A stretch of DNA of 64,000 nucleotides, taken from NCBI RefSeq assembly GCF_022267515.1, contig NZ_JAKFGB010000007.1, positions 124,001 through 188,000 of the forward strand. The letters are read 5' to 3'. The notes below the pieces were generated by a model that saw only the letters and a list, made by a program, of their open reading frames with translations, was not told the DNA's origin and made no database searches. This DNA comes from Rubinisphaera margarita. Lineage in GTDB: Bacteria; Planctomycetota; Planctomycetia; Planctomycetales; Planctomycetaceae. This document shows positions 39,704 through 48,565 of this stretch, one piece after another. A program made the translations under genes and the position numbers. How positions within the stretch are numbered: the stretch's first letter is position 1; every line of letters begins with the position of its first letter.

Positions 39704-40711
39704 TTAACCGCGATGCTTGCTCAGCAGTTCGGCAATCTGAACCGCGTTCGTGGCGGCTCCCTTGCGGAGGTTGTCGCTCACGCACCAGAACGAAAGACCG
39801 TTCGGGTTCGAGATGTCCTTCCGAATTCGCCCGACGAAGACTTCATCGGAGCCGTCGCTGTTGCTGGGCATCGGGTATTGCCCGTTGTCCAGATCGTCGA
39901 CGACGGTGATGCCCGGGAACTTCTCGAAGGCTTCGCGAGCCTGTTCCGGACTGATCGGCGTTTCGGTTTCGACGGTGATGCTTTCGCTGTGACAATTCCA
40001 GACCGGAATTCGCACGCAGGTCGGATTCACCTGAATGTTGGGGTCGCCGAGGATCTTACGGGTCTCGTAAACCATCTTCATTTCTTCGCTCGTGTAGCCA
40101 TCGACCTTGTGGCTGCCGATCTGCGGGATCGCGTTGAAGGCGATCGGATGAGCGAAGACCTTGTACTGGTAGTCATCTCCCTGCAGGCGGGCCTGGCTGC
40201 CGTGAATCAGATCTTCGGTGCCAACGAGGCCGGCTCCGCTGGTCGCCTGATAGGTGCTGACGATCACGCGACGAATCGGCGAGATGTCGTACAGCGGCTT
40301 CATGGCGAGCACCATCTGCGTGGTCGAGCAGTTCGGGCTGGCGATGATGCCTTTGGCGTTGATGGCGGCTTCCGGATTGATCTCCGGGACGACGAGGGCA
40401 ACTTCGTCCTTCATCCGCCAGTAGCCGGACTCATCGATGACGGTGGCTCCCGCCTTCACAGCAGCCGGCAGGTATTTGGCGGCGACGTCGTCAGGCGTGG
40501 AGGCGATGACCAGATCGATGCCTTCGAAGGCGTCTTCGGTCAGTTCCTGCAGTGTGTAGGCTTTGTTCTTGAACGTAATTTCGGTGCCGGCAGAACGGGC
40601 GCTCGACAGGAATCGAAACTCCTTCGCCTCAAAGTTACGCTCTTCGAGCAGTTCGAGAATGATTCGGCCCACGGCGCCGGAAGCTCCGACGACTGCAACA
40701 GTATTAAACAC
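39704..40711 (-). CDS. asd: Aspartate-semialdehyde dehydrogenase
   Basis: The 335-residue enzyme has the NADP-binding VVGASGAVGRIILELLEER (residues 6-24), catalytic Cys in SPNCSTTQMVLAM near 128, GAGLVGTEDL and the RIPVWNCHSESITVE histidine region. It reduces aspartyl phosphate to the semialdehyde on the way to lysine, diaminopimelate, methionine and threonine. It begins with GTG at 40711, supported by GGAGG six bases upstream. Gene order around it is not a lysine/threonine operon. I saw no lysine-type riboswitch in its 5' region. Confidence 0.95.
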   Translation of the reverse strand: MFNTVAVVGASGAVGRIILELLEERNFEAKEFRFLSSARSAGTEITFKNKAYTLQELTEDAFEGIDLVIASTPDDVAAKYLPAAVKAGATVIDESGYWRMKDEVALVVPEINPEAAINAKGIIASPNCSTTQMVLAMKPLYDISPIRRVIVSTYQATSGAGLVGTEDLIHGSQARLQGDDYQYKVFAHPIAFNAIPQIGSHKVDGYTSEEMKMVYETRKILGDPNIQVNPTCVRIPVWNCHSESITVETETPISPEQAREAFEKFPGITVVDDLDNGQYPMPSNSDGSDEVFVGRIRKDISNPNGLSFWCVSDNLRKGAATNAVQIAELLSKHRG

Positions 40712-41396
40712 GCTAATCCTCCGATGGTCGGATCACCGCCTGCGCGCTGGGTGCCTCCGACCGGTTTGCGAACACTTGCTTTCGACCGCGATGCCCTTGC
40801 GGGCTCTGATTCAATGTCTGTCTGCAGCCAGTTACGGCGTCTGCGACAGTAACGTTTTCTGAATCAAATTCCGGCAACATGCCAGTTTTCCGGAGATCGT
40901 CCCTCGGCCCGGTTCGCATAAGTTCTGCGAGGGAAGTTCCGGAAACACCTTCAGACCTGACCGTTCCATTTCGGCCTGACTGCTCTGAGAAATCTTCAAG
41001 TGGGGCGAGTCACCATCGAACCGATGGACTCGAACTCACGCACCTGAACGTCTCCACGAGGATCGAGACGTCTCTCAGTATCGTCTCCGGATACCGAGAA
41101 ATACCTGGCTGATCTGGCTGGGATCTTCAACAAGGTCGGAGTTGCTCGACCACGCGAGCTTGATCCGAGATTCTCCCCGTTCCCCTGTGTCTGAAGGTGG
41201 GGTGTATTGTGACAAAATCGTCCGGGGGATCAATCGTGAACACTTTGCTCCGCAGCGAATTGACGGTTTTTGCGGACATGCGACGCACGGCCACCAGTCA
41301 CGCTGAGTTGACACTCGCTCAGAACGGCGTACCTTGGGAGCGTTCCCATCGAACTCCATTTATAGGCTCCTCTCTACGAAAGTGAAGTGCACGTCG
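40712..41396. other. Intergenic gap between divergent asd and MFS gene
   Basis: About 685 bases. A short frame at 41197-41385 (62 codons) has no recognised motif or ribosome-binding site. I found no tRNA (no GGTTCGAAT-type arm), no terminator and no confident promoter. The promoters of both flanking genes must lie here. Confidence 0.4.
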
Positions 41397-42842
41397 ATGG
41401 CAAAGCCGGGCGATCCCTCCGAAACGTGGTACTCGGGAATCACCCGATATCAGTGGTTTGTCCTCTTCATCGCTTCGCTGGGATGGATCTTCGATGTCTT
41501 CGAAGGTCAGATCTTCGTCGCCAGTATGCAGGAGGCGATGCCCTCTCTGGTGCCTCCAGGAACCGACAGCGGCACCATCAGCTACTACAACTATCTCGCA
41601 AATGGCGCCTTTCTTCTGGGCGGCTCGCTCGGCGGGATCATGTTCGGAATGCTCAGCGACCGGATCGGCCGTAAGAAGACGATGGGGCTCACGATTCTCT
41701 TCTACTCGATGTTTACCTGCCTGTCGGCTTTCGCCCAGGAGTGGTGGCATCTGGTGGGACTGCGATTTCTGGTCGCCATGGGCGTCGGCGGCGAATGGGC
41801 CGTCGCCAGCAGCATGGTGGCCGAAGTCTTCCCCCGAAAAGCCCGGGCCCATGTTGGTTCGATTTTCCACGGTTCCAGCGTTTTCGGAACCTTTCTGGCG
41901 ATCGCAGCCGGGACATTTCTAATTGGCAATGCGGCGATCCATGCGTGGGCGGCGAGCCCGGACATGGCGTGGATTGGCGAATATATCGACCCGACGACCT
42001 TGCCCTGGCGACTCGGATTTCTGCTCGGCGTCCTCCCGGCCATTCTGATTATCTGGATTCGTCTGAGTCTGAAAGAACCCGAAGGCTGGCAGGAAGCCCG
42101 GGAACGGGCACGGACTTCGGAAGAGCCGGGACAGCAGATGGGGCGGCTGTCCGATCTGTTCAGCAGCAGCTATCTGAAAGTGACATTGATTGGCGTCACC
42201 CTGGCCGCTTCCGCCATGGCGACGTTCTGGGGCGTTCACATTTACGGCAAGAACCTGTTGCTGGCTCAGGCGCGAGAAGATGTCCTGGCCCGAGCGAAAG
42301 CGGATACAGATGACGCGGAATCGATGTCGGACGAAGAACTGCTCGCTCCCCACAAGCCGGAGCTGAAACGCTGGGAGATGCTCAGCATGCTGCTCAACAC
42401 CCTCGGCGGCGGCATCGGCCTGGTGGCGTTTGGACCGATCAGCCAGCGAATCGGCCGCCGCGGTGCCTTTCTGCTTTACTATCTGGGCGGGTTCGCCTGC
42501 GGTCTGATTCTGTTCGGAGTCCTGTACTCTCATGGCTCGCTTTTGGTGAATCTTATGTTCCTGCCGATCTTCGGCTTCATGACGCTCGGCGTGCACGCCG
42601 GGTTCGCGGTCTACTTCCCGGAACTGTATCCAACGCGCATGCGGGGCACCGGAACCGGATTCTGCTTCAACGCCGGCCGCCTCGTCGCCTGCCCCGTACT
42701 GCTGGTCGTGGGACTGATGCAGGACACCTACACGTGGTTCACGCTACCGGTTGCCGCCTGCGCAATGAGCACCCTGTTTCTTGTTGGAGCGATCACACTC
42801 ATCGTCGCCCCGGAAACCCGCGGCCGCGAACTGCCGGAATAG
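41397..42842 (+). CDS. MFS transporter
   Basis: The 481-residue membrane protein has about 12 helices and the MFS loop 2-3 motif GMLSDRIGRKKTMGL, with VGGEWAVASSMVAEVFPRKARAHVG in helix 4-5 and GPISQRIGRRGAFLLYYL in the second half. The GGEW-ASS-VAE pattern resembles the aromatic acid/metabolite-H+ symporter and sugar porter-like families. A charged cytoplasmic insertion (about residues 300-330, LARAKADTDDAESMSDEELL) is unusual in length. The start at 41397 (MAKPGDPSE) is favoured over 41334 because the intervening residues look non-coding. The substrate is unknown. Confidence 0.88.
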   Translation: MAKPGDPSETWYSGITRYQWFVLFIASLGWIFDVFEGQIFVASMQEAMPSLVPPGTDSGTISYYNYLANGAFLLGGSLGGIMFGMLSDRIGRKKTMGLTILFYSMFTCLSAFAQEWWHLVGLRFLVAMGVGGEWAVASSMVAEVFPRKARAHVGSIFHGSSVFGTFLAIAAGTFLIGNAAIHAWAASPDMAWIGEYIDPTTLPWRLGFLLGVLPAILIIWIRLSLKEPEGWQEARERARTSEEPGQQMGRLSDLFSSSYLKVTLIGVTLAASAMATFWGVHIYGKNLLLAQAREDVLARAKADTDDAESMSDEELLAPHKPELKRWEMLSMLLNTLGGGIGLVAFGPISQRIGRRGAFLLYYLGGFACGLILFGVLYSHGSLLVNLMFLPIFGFMTLGVHAGFAVYFPELYPTRMRGTGTGFCFNAGRLVACPVLLVVGLMQDTYTWFTLPVAACAMSTLFLVGAITLIVAPETRGRELPE

Positions 42843-42880
42843 AACGCCGGATTGTCGTTGTTTGGGATGTGAGTCGTAAT

Positions 42881-43070
42881 GGGTGCCATGCCCACGCTCG
42901 CGTGGGCATGCATTGGGCGCTCCCTGGCAGCAGCGGCATCCTGCCGCCGAAGGGACGCTCCACACCTCATCGACGTCTGAAATGGATGACGCGTGCGAAC
43001 GCCAGATCACATGTGACGCTCTTTCCCGCAGCGACGCACATCGGCGGCAAGATGCCGCCGCTACGATTGG
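42881..43070. repeat. Dispersed palindromic repeat element (copy 2)
   Basis: Between two convergent genes lie three palindromic blocks. 42881-42910 contains the perfect inverted repeat CATGCCCACG/CGTGGGCATG and resembles 7855-7880. 42934-42956 is an exact 23-base reverse complement of 14761-14783. 43043-43070 (GGCGGCAAGATGCCGCCG then CTACGATTGG) nearly repeats 14769-14795. The second and third blocks face each other, like terminal inverted repeats of an element of about 140 bases. No gene is seen inside. Confidence 0.6.
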
Positions 43071-43075
43071 CTCCC

Positions 43076-44296
43076 CTAAAATGGTGAGGGGATTAGCAGC
43101 AGCGGCTGCTCGAATAGTACCAGCTTGCCTTGAGCTCCGATGTTCCGTGTGAAGAAGAGCAGAAACACGTAGAACCCGCACACGGCGAGCGAGACGAGGC
43201 TCCAGAGCCAACGCCACAGTCGATGCGGCTCTTTCGTTCGCGTTGTCGACCAGTAACAGACCCAGCCGAGAAAGATACGGGCGGGGTAAATGGCCGCGAT
43301 GAAGACGATCGTCATCATCCACAGTGCGTCCTGCGGCGGCGCGACGATCTTGAACAGATACAGCACGAGGCTGAGTGCATAACCGACAAGCAACGCCAGT
43401 GTCCACAGCAGTGGAGCCCTGCGAAACAGCAGGCGAGCCTCGGACAGTCGCCGATACGCGGAGAACTTCTCCTCTCGGGCATACCCGGCCTGAAGAATCG
43501 GAGCCCAGCTGCACACCAGCGCCAGCAGCACCCCGCCCAACAGAGTGACCAGAATCTGCGGCCCCTGAGGAGCATTCGCAGAGGCGTACAGTGCGGTCGG
43601 CAGCAGCGTCCACATCAGCACACCAGCCGCCCCGAGCAACCCTAACATGACGTTTCGACGGATCTCCAGATCACGCACGAACTCGCCAACCACGGCTGAT
43701 CGGGCTTCCAGAAACTCTCCCGATCGACCCTCTCGATAAAGCACTCGCAGATTTCGCCGTGGTCGAAAGAACCGCAGACCTCCCTGTCCGACACACAGCG
43801 CAGCGGACAGATGAACAAAGGCGGCAATTGCAACGACCGTCGTCAGAATCTGCAGAAAGACGGTCGAACCAGATGTCGGATCGACGAGGGCCATGTCACT
43901 CGCGAATCCGCCCAGGTAGCGCAGCGGAAGAATGATCACGGCGATTCCGAGCAGCGTCCCGCCGAGTTGGCGAGCTCGTCCGAGCAGGGGAAATGCTGAC
44001 GAAAACTTGCCCGTGCGGGCGATGTTCCCTTCCGCCTGAATCAGATACCCGAGCGCCCAGAGATTAAGAACCGGTACGGCTGCGACAACGGCCAGCAGGA
44101 CGACCAGCGAAACGAAACTGAAGACGGCGACGAGCACTCGTCTGGCGAGTTTCAGTCCGCCGCGGATCCCCCCGACGAGACGAGTGGACAACGAACGCCG
44201 TCGTGGAACGATGAACACCTCGGCGGCCGCGTCCTCAGAAAGGACCGGTTCTCCGATTGTTTCATCAGTCACGACTGCCGGGGGAGAATTCGCCAT
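43076..44296 (-). CDS. Integral membrane protein of unknown function
   Basis: The 406-residue product has a cytoplasmic N terminus of about 50 residues followed by at least seven hydrophobic helices, for example VLVAVFSFVSLVVLLAVVAAVPVLNLWALGYLIQ and ILVTLLGGVLLALVCSWAPIL. The LNLWALGYLIQAEGNIARTGKF stretch followed by paired helices recalls DUF4013-type membrane proteins, but I am not certain. There is no catalytic motif. It is divergent from the DUF1549 gene and ends in front of a repeat element. Function is unassigned. Confidence 0.75.
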   Translation of the reverse strand: MANSPPAVVTDETIGEPVLSEDAAAEVFIVPRRRSLSTRLVGGIRGGLKLARRVLVAVFSFVSLVVLLAVVAAVPVLNLWALGYLIQAEGNIARTGKFSSAFPLLGRARQLGGTLLGIAVIILPLRYLGGFASDMALVDPTSGSTVFLQILTTVVAIAAFVHLSAALCVGQGGLRFFRPRRNLRVLYREGRSGEFLEARSAVVGEFVRDLEIRRNVMLGLLGAAGVLMWTLLPTALYASANAPQGPQILVTLLGGVLLALVCSWAPILQAGYAREEKFSAYRRLSEARLLFRRAPLLWTLALLVGYALSLVLYLFKIVAPPQDALWMMTIVFIAAIYPARIFLGWVCYWSTTRTKEPHRLWRWLWSLVSLAVCGFYVFLLFFTRNIGAQGKLVLFEQPLLLIPSPF

Positions 44297-44373
44297 CGCT
44301 TCAACCAGGGGCCAGAAATTGCGGATATTGTTCAGGAAGCTGTCCTGCTGCGTAGTATTACTCTTTCCGATCG

Positions 44374-44416
44374 GGTTCGGTTTTGTGAAATCATGAAACC
44401 GGAACCGTTTCGAAAC
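44374..44416. promoter_or_regulatory. Palindrome pair in divergent promoter region
   Basis: GGTTCGGTTT at 44374-44383 pairs with AAACC-GGAACC at 44396-44406 (one bulged G, 12-base spacer), and a perfect 10-base palindrome GTTTCGAAAC follows at 44407-44416. Both lie in the 175-base gap between divergent genes, 56 bases or more before the DUF1549 start. Placement suits an operator, but no regulator is known. Confidence 0.3.
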
Positions 44417-44471
44417 AGGTAATAATGAAGCTATCCCTCATGGAAACGTTCTTCACTCCGGTGGAGCGGAA

Positions 44472-46115
44472 ATGTTCAAACGACTGAAAATCTATGGACC
44501 TGCACTCGTCCTGCTCATCGGGCTGGGCGCGCTGGTTTGGACCACCGCGTTCCCGACTGTGGAAGCGCGGATTGCCGATGACGCGCCGAGGGAGATTCAC
44601 CAGCCGCATCGAGATGTGATTGAACAGGTCAACAGCTGGTACGAACAGTCCTGGCAGTCCCAGGGGTTCGTGCGAGCGAAGTTTGCCGATGACCTGACGA
44701 TTCTTCGACGACTTTCCCTGGCCTTGCACGGCACGGTGCCTTCGCTCGAAGAGATCCGCCGGTTCGAAGCCGATCGACGACCGCAGCGACTGGCTCTCTG
44801 GTGTCAGGAGATGCTGGCCGATTCCCGGTACGGAGATTACTTCGCCGAGAGGCTGACCCGGGCCTTCGTCGGCACTCAGCAACAGCCATTCCTGGTCTTC
44901 CGTCGGGATCGCTTTAAGAACTGGATCGCCGAACAGATTCAGGACAATCGTCCTTACAATGAAGTGATTCGCGAGATCATCGGTAAAGAAGGACTCTGGA
45001 CCGGCGACCCGGCGACAAACTTCGTCACGCATGCGGTGAACGACGGGGACATCGACGAGAACAAGCTGGCGGGAAAGACCGTCCGCGCTGTCCTCGGACA
45101 ACGAATCGACTGCGCTCAGTGTCACGACCACCCCTTTGCGGACTGGAAACAGCAGCAGTTCGAACAGCTCGCCGCCTTCTACGGACAGACCCGAATCTCC
45201 CCCTTTGGTGTTACAGATGATCCGAAAGCGGTCTATGAGATTGAGGACACGCGGACGCTCGAAGATCGACAAGTCAGCCCGGCCGTGCCGTTCAATCCCG
45301 AATGGAAGCCGGAGAGCGGAACCCGTCGCGAACAGCTCGCCGCGTGGTGCACAAGTCCCGACAACCGGCGGTTCGCCCGCGCAGCAGTGAATCGCATCTG
45401 GGCACAGATGTTCGGCAAAGCCTGGTCGGAAGGAGCACCGTATTATGCCCGGATCGACGATCTCCCCGACCCGGAACCGGACGTCGAAGTCGATCCCATT
45501 CCCCTCGACATGCTGGCCGATGCCTTCGTGGAATCGGGGTTCAATGTAGCCGAAATGGTCCAGACGATTGCGGCCCTCGATGTCTTCCGGCTGTCATCGG
45601 CGACGGACGTTCCCGACGACGAGTTGAAAGAGCATGTCGACCACTGGGCGGTGTTTCCGCTGGTTCGCCTCCGCCCCGAACAGATCGTCGGTTCGATGAT
45701 GCAGGCGACTTCGATCAAGACACTCGACCAGAATTCTCATCTGCTCACGCGGACGCTGCGGCTTATTAATGAGAACGACTTTCTCAACGAATACGGCGAC
45801 CTCGGAGCCGACGAATTCGAGGAGCGTTCGGGAACCGTCCCTCAGGCTCTGCTCCGCATGAACGGCAGGCTGTTCGGCGACTCGATCAAACCGAATCCGC
45901 TCAACGCCACGCCACGGATCGCGATCGCGGCTGGCTCCCCGGAAGTTCTTCTCGAAACATGCTTCCTCACGTGTCTCACTCGGCGGCCCAGCGGCGCCGA
46001 AGCGCAGTACTTCCTGAACGAATGGACTGAGCAAAACAATCAGAAGTCGGGCGGGCAGGCTTACGATCTCTACTGGATCTTGATCAACTCGCCGGAATTC
46101 TCCTGGAACCACTGA
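44472..46115 (+). CDS. DUF1549/DUF1553 domain protein
   Basis: The 547-residue product has an N-terminal hydrophobic segment (ALVLLIGLGALVWTTAF), a DUF1549 domain (DLTILRRLSLALHGTVPSLEEIRRF, with the cytochrome-like CAQCHDHPFADWKQ near 220) and a DUF1553 domain (NRRFARAAVNRIWAQMFGKAW to the C terminus). These two domains with the DUF1501 protein encoded next form a pair found in great number in planctomycetes; the biochemical role is not known. It is shorter than many relatives, which carry extra cytochrome or concanavalin domains. GGAG precedes the ATG by six bases. The next gene starts 18 bases after the stop. Confidence 0.88.
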   Translation: MFKRLKIYGPALVLLIGLGALVWTTAFPTVEARIADDAPREIHQPHRDVIEQVNSWYEQSWQSQGFVRAKFADDLTILRRLSLALHGTVPSLEEIRRFEADRRPQRLALWCQEMLADSRYGDYFAERLTRAFVGTQQQPFLVFRRDRFKNWIAEQIQDNRPYNEVIREIIGKEGLWTGDPATNFVTHAVNDGDIDENKLAGKTVRAVLGQRIDCAQCHDHPFADWKQQQFEQLAAFYGQTRISPFGVTDDPKAVYEIEDTRTLEDRQVSPAVPFNPEWKPESGTRREQLAAWCTSPDNRRFARAAVNRIWAQMFGKAWSEGAPYYARIDDLPDPEPDVEVDPIPLDMLADAFVESGFNVAEMVQTIAALDVFRLSSATDVPDDELKEHVDHWAVFPLVRLRPEQIVGSMMQATSIKTLDQNSHLLTRTLRLINENDFLNEYGDLGADEFEERSGTVPQALLRMNGRLFGDSIKPNPLNATPRIAIAAGSPEVLLETCFLTCLTRRPSGAEAQYFLNEWTEQNNQKSGGQAYDLYWILINSPEFSWNH

Positions 46116-46133
46116 TTCTTACGGAACCGACCG

Positions 46134-47420
46134 ATGAAATACTTTTCTCAGCCAGCCGGACTCGGCCACGACGGACTTCAACGCCGCGAGCTGCTTTCGC
46201 TCTCTGCCGGACTCGGGTTGTCGTTCGTTCTGCCGGGGCTGCCGGGACGAGCCGCGGAAAAACGGGGCAGCGAACGGGCCACGTCCTTGATCACACTGTG
46301 GATGCATGGCGGTCCAAGTCAGCTGGAGACCTGGGATCCTCATCCCGGTACGGCGATCGGTGGCCCGACACAAGCCATCGAGACCACCATTCCCGGCACG
46401 CAGATCGCTGCTCACTTGCCGCTGATGGCGGAGCAGTTGCAGCATCTCTCCGTCATTCGCTCGCTCGTCAGCAAAGAAGGCGATCACGAACGCGGAACCT
46501 ACTTCGTAAAGACCGGCTACCGGCCCGACCCAACCGTTCGGCATCCGGCCATCGGAGCACTCGTGCCGTACGAACTGAAGAGTTCCTCGCTCGAGATTCC
46601 GGCCTACGTCTCTCTGGGCGAAGGACAATGGCCCGGTCGCGGAGGCTATCTCGGCGATGAGTACGACGCCTTCCGCATCTTCGATCCGGGGCAGGGGCTG
46701 CACAATATGCGTCCACGTGTCGGAGATCGTCGGCAGGACAGTCGGATCGAAGGGCTGTCGATGCTGTCTCAGTCGTTCCGGAGAGGCCGGGGGCAGCTGG
46801 CGGACAGAACGATGCACCAGCGAACCGTCGAACAGGCGCTGACGATGATGAACTCCGACCAGCTCAAGGCTTTCGAGATTGAAGAGGAGAGTGAGACCAC
46901 TCGCAAGCAGTACGGCGACACTCGCTTTGGTCGCGGCTGCCTTGTCGCCCGGCGGCTCATTGAAACGGGAGTCCGTTCGGTGGAAGTCTCGCTGAGCGGA
47001 TTCGATTCGCACGCCAACAACTTCGAAGCCCATCAGAACCGGGCCGCGGAACTTGATCCGGCCTTCGCGGCGCTCATCCAGGACCTGCGAGCACGGGATT
47101 TATACGACTCGACCATCGTCCTCTGCATCGGGGAGTTCGGACGCACGCCGCGAATCAATCCGCTCGATGGTCGCGATCACTGGCCGACCGGCTTCAGTAC
47201 GGTCGTTGGCGGCGGGGGTTTGCGTTCCGGCGTCGTGATTGGCGAAACCGATCCGACGGGCGAGAATAAGGATCCCGCAGACCCGATCAAGGTTCAGGAT
47301 CTGTACGCCACGATTCTCAGTCAACTGTCGATCGATCCCGACAAGGAACTGATGACGCCCATCGGCCGTCCGCTGTTTCTCTGTGAAGGAACGCCGCTGC
47401 CTCAACTCTTGCGGAGTTAG
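46134..47420 (+). CDS. DUF1501 domain protein
   Basis: The 428-residue protein has a signal-like N terminus (RRELLSLSAGLGLSFVLPGLPGRAAE, with a twin-arginine-like start) and the DUF1501 features LITLWMHGGPSQLETWDPHPG, GDHERGTYFVKTGY, LSGFDSHANNF and CIGEFGRTPRINPLDGRDHWPTGFS. The last pattern and the histidines resemble the alkaline phosphatase/sulfatase superfamily metal site. It is coupled to the preceding DUF1549 gene and probably acts with it in the periplasm. Its true activity is unknown. Length is typical. Confidence 0.88.
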   Translation: MKYFSQPAGLGHDGLQRRELLSLSAGLGLSFVLPGLPGRAAEKRGSERATSLITLWMHGGPSQLETWDPHPGTAIGGPTQAIETTIPGTQIAAHLPLMAEQLQHLSVIRSLVSKEGDHERGTYFVKTGYRPDPTVRHPAIGALVPYELKSSSLEIPAYVSLGEGQWPGRGGYLGDEYDAFRIFDPGQGLHNMRPRVGDRRQDSRIEGLSMLSQSFRRGRGQLADRTMHQRTVEQALTMMNSDQLKAFEIEEESETTRKQYGDTRFGRGCLVARRLIETGVRSVEVSLSGFDSHANNFEAHQNRAAELDPAFAALIQDLRARDLYDSTIVLCIGEFGRTPRINPLDGRDHWPTGFSTVVGGGGLRSGVVIGETDPTGENKDPADPIKVQDLYATILSQLSIDPDKELMTPIGRPLFLCEGTPLPQLLRS

Positions 47421-47439
47421 AGACGGAACACCGCCCCAG

Positions 47440-48309
47440 TCACGCGGCGTTACGGCGGTAGTCTTCGGCGAGACAGACCATCGCTTCGACCAGCAGTTGA
47501 TCGGCCCGCTGCAGGATATGTCGCGAACTCCGGTTTCCAGTTCCGGTCAGAAGCGACTCCACCGCTCGAAGATGCACCGACAGCAGCTGCCCGGGCGAAG
47601 CCAATGTGGACCGAAACTCGGCGATCGCGTCCTTCAACTCCTGTTGACTACTTCGCAGACCGTCGAGGATCACCGTTTTCAACAGCTGATCGTAGCGTGG
47701 CTGGAACTGACTGAGTTCCGGCGTATCGGCTGGGGGAATTCCGAGGCTGGAGATCGGCGGTCTTTCTGGCCGTCCCGGTTCGGGGTGAACAATCTCATGC
47801 AATAGCCGATGCTGCTGCGACAGGATTAGCTCGGCTTCTTCGCGGTCTCGCTCTCTGCGAATGCGGAGCTCATTGCGGATGGCTCCAAGCTCCTGCTGCA
47901 GTGTTTGAGTGCGAATCGCCTGCTCGATTCGCAACCCGATCTCCGCTCCGAACCAGCCATTGCGGTCGATCGACAGGCACGCCTGATGACGTCGACAGAT
48001 CGGTAACCAGTGCCCGACCTCCAGCTCTCCCGTCACGACGATAGCCGGCTGTAACTGCATTTCTTCCAGAGCGTGCAGTCCGCGTTCAATGTCGGCCGCT
48101 TGTGCCCGATCGGCTGAGATAACGAGGCAATTCCAGGCTTCCGTCCGCAGAAAGGGAAACGCTTCCGAGAATGTGGCGACCCACTGAGCTTCCGCCAATT
48201 GCAAGCCGCACGTCTCCAACTGCTGGAGGAGATGGCCCCAGTCCGGGCAGCTCGCGCCCACGGTCAGCACGTTGACGGGAACGGGATTCGATTCAGTTCG
48301 GACAGCCAT
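47440..48309 (-). CDS. Pseudo-receiver and coiled-coil protein, function unknown
   Basis: The 289-residue protein has an N-terminal domain (about 10-130) with the alternating strand-helix pattern of a response-regulator receiver (VNVLTVGASCPDWGHLLQQLETCGL, NCLVISADRAQ, AIVVTGELEVG). The position of the phosphorylated Asp reads SADRAQ, so it is probably not a working phosphoacceptor. A charged coiled coil follows (about 140-180, QELGAIRNELRIRRERDREEAELIL), then a helical C terminus. I recognise no named family. It stands alone, convergent with the DUF1501 gene. A role in signalling or scaffold function is inference only. Confidence 0.65.
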   Translation of the reverse strand: MAVRTESNPVPVNVLTVGASCPDWGHLLQQLETCGLQLAEAQWVATFSEAFPFLRTEAWNCLVISADRAQAADIERGLHALEEMQLQPAIVVTGELEVGHWLPICRRHQACLSIDRNGWFGAEIGLRIEQAIRTQTLQQELGAIRNELRIRRERDREEAELILSQQHRLLHEIVHPEPGRPERPPISSLGIPPADTPELSQFQPRYDQLLKTVILDGLRSSQQELKDAIAEFRSTLASPGQLLSVHLRAVESLLTGTGNRSSRHILQRADQLLVEAMVCLAEDYRRNAA

Positions 48310-48565
48310 GACTTCGGCAGACGTAGCGGAAGGATTGCAGTAAATGCGGTGGCTTAATCGATTTGCGACGGCCGGTCAATATGACTCCCGCATCTGATGT
48401 TGCCAAAAAGCAACAGACTCCTCCATTCGATGAGGCACCTACGATCTGCCTCCCCGTTCGAAAGTTCGCCGGCCAGATTGGATTGAGGGCTTCAACCACC
48501 CCTCCTCCCTCTTACCTTGATCGTCGACTCGTTGCCGACATTCCAGCCAGGCGGAAACACTGATC

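Noticed and set aside
41010..41090. Possible tRNA-like fold in the asd-MFS gap
   Set aside because: No T-arm consensus and no cloverleaf could be drawn.
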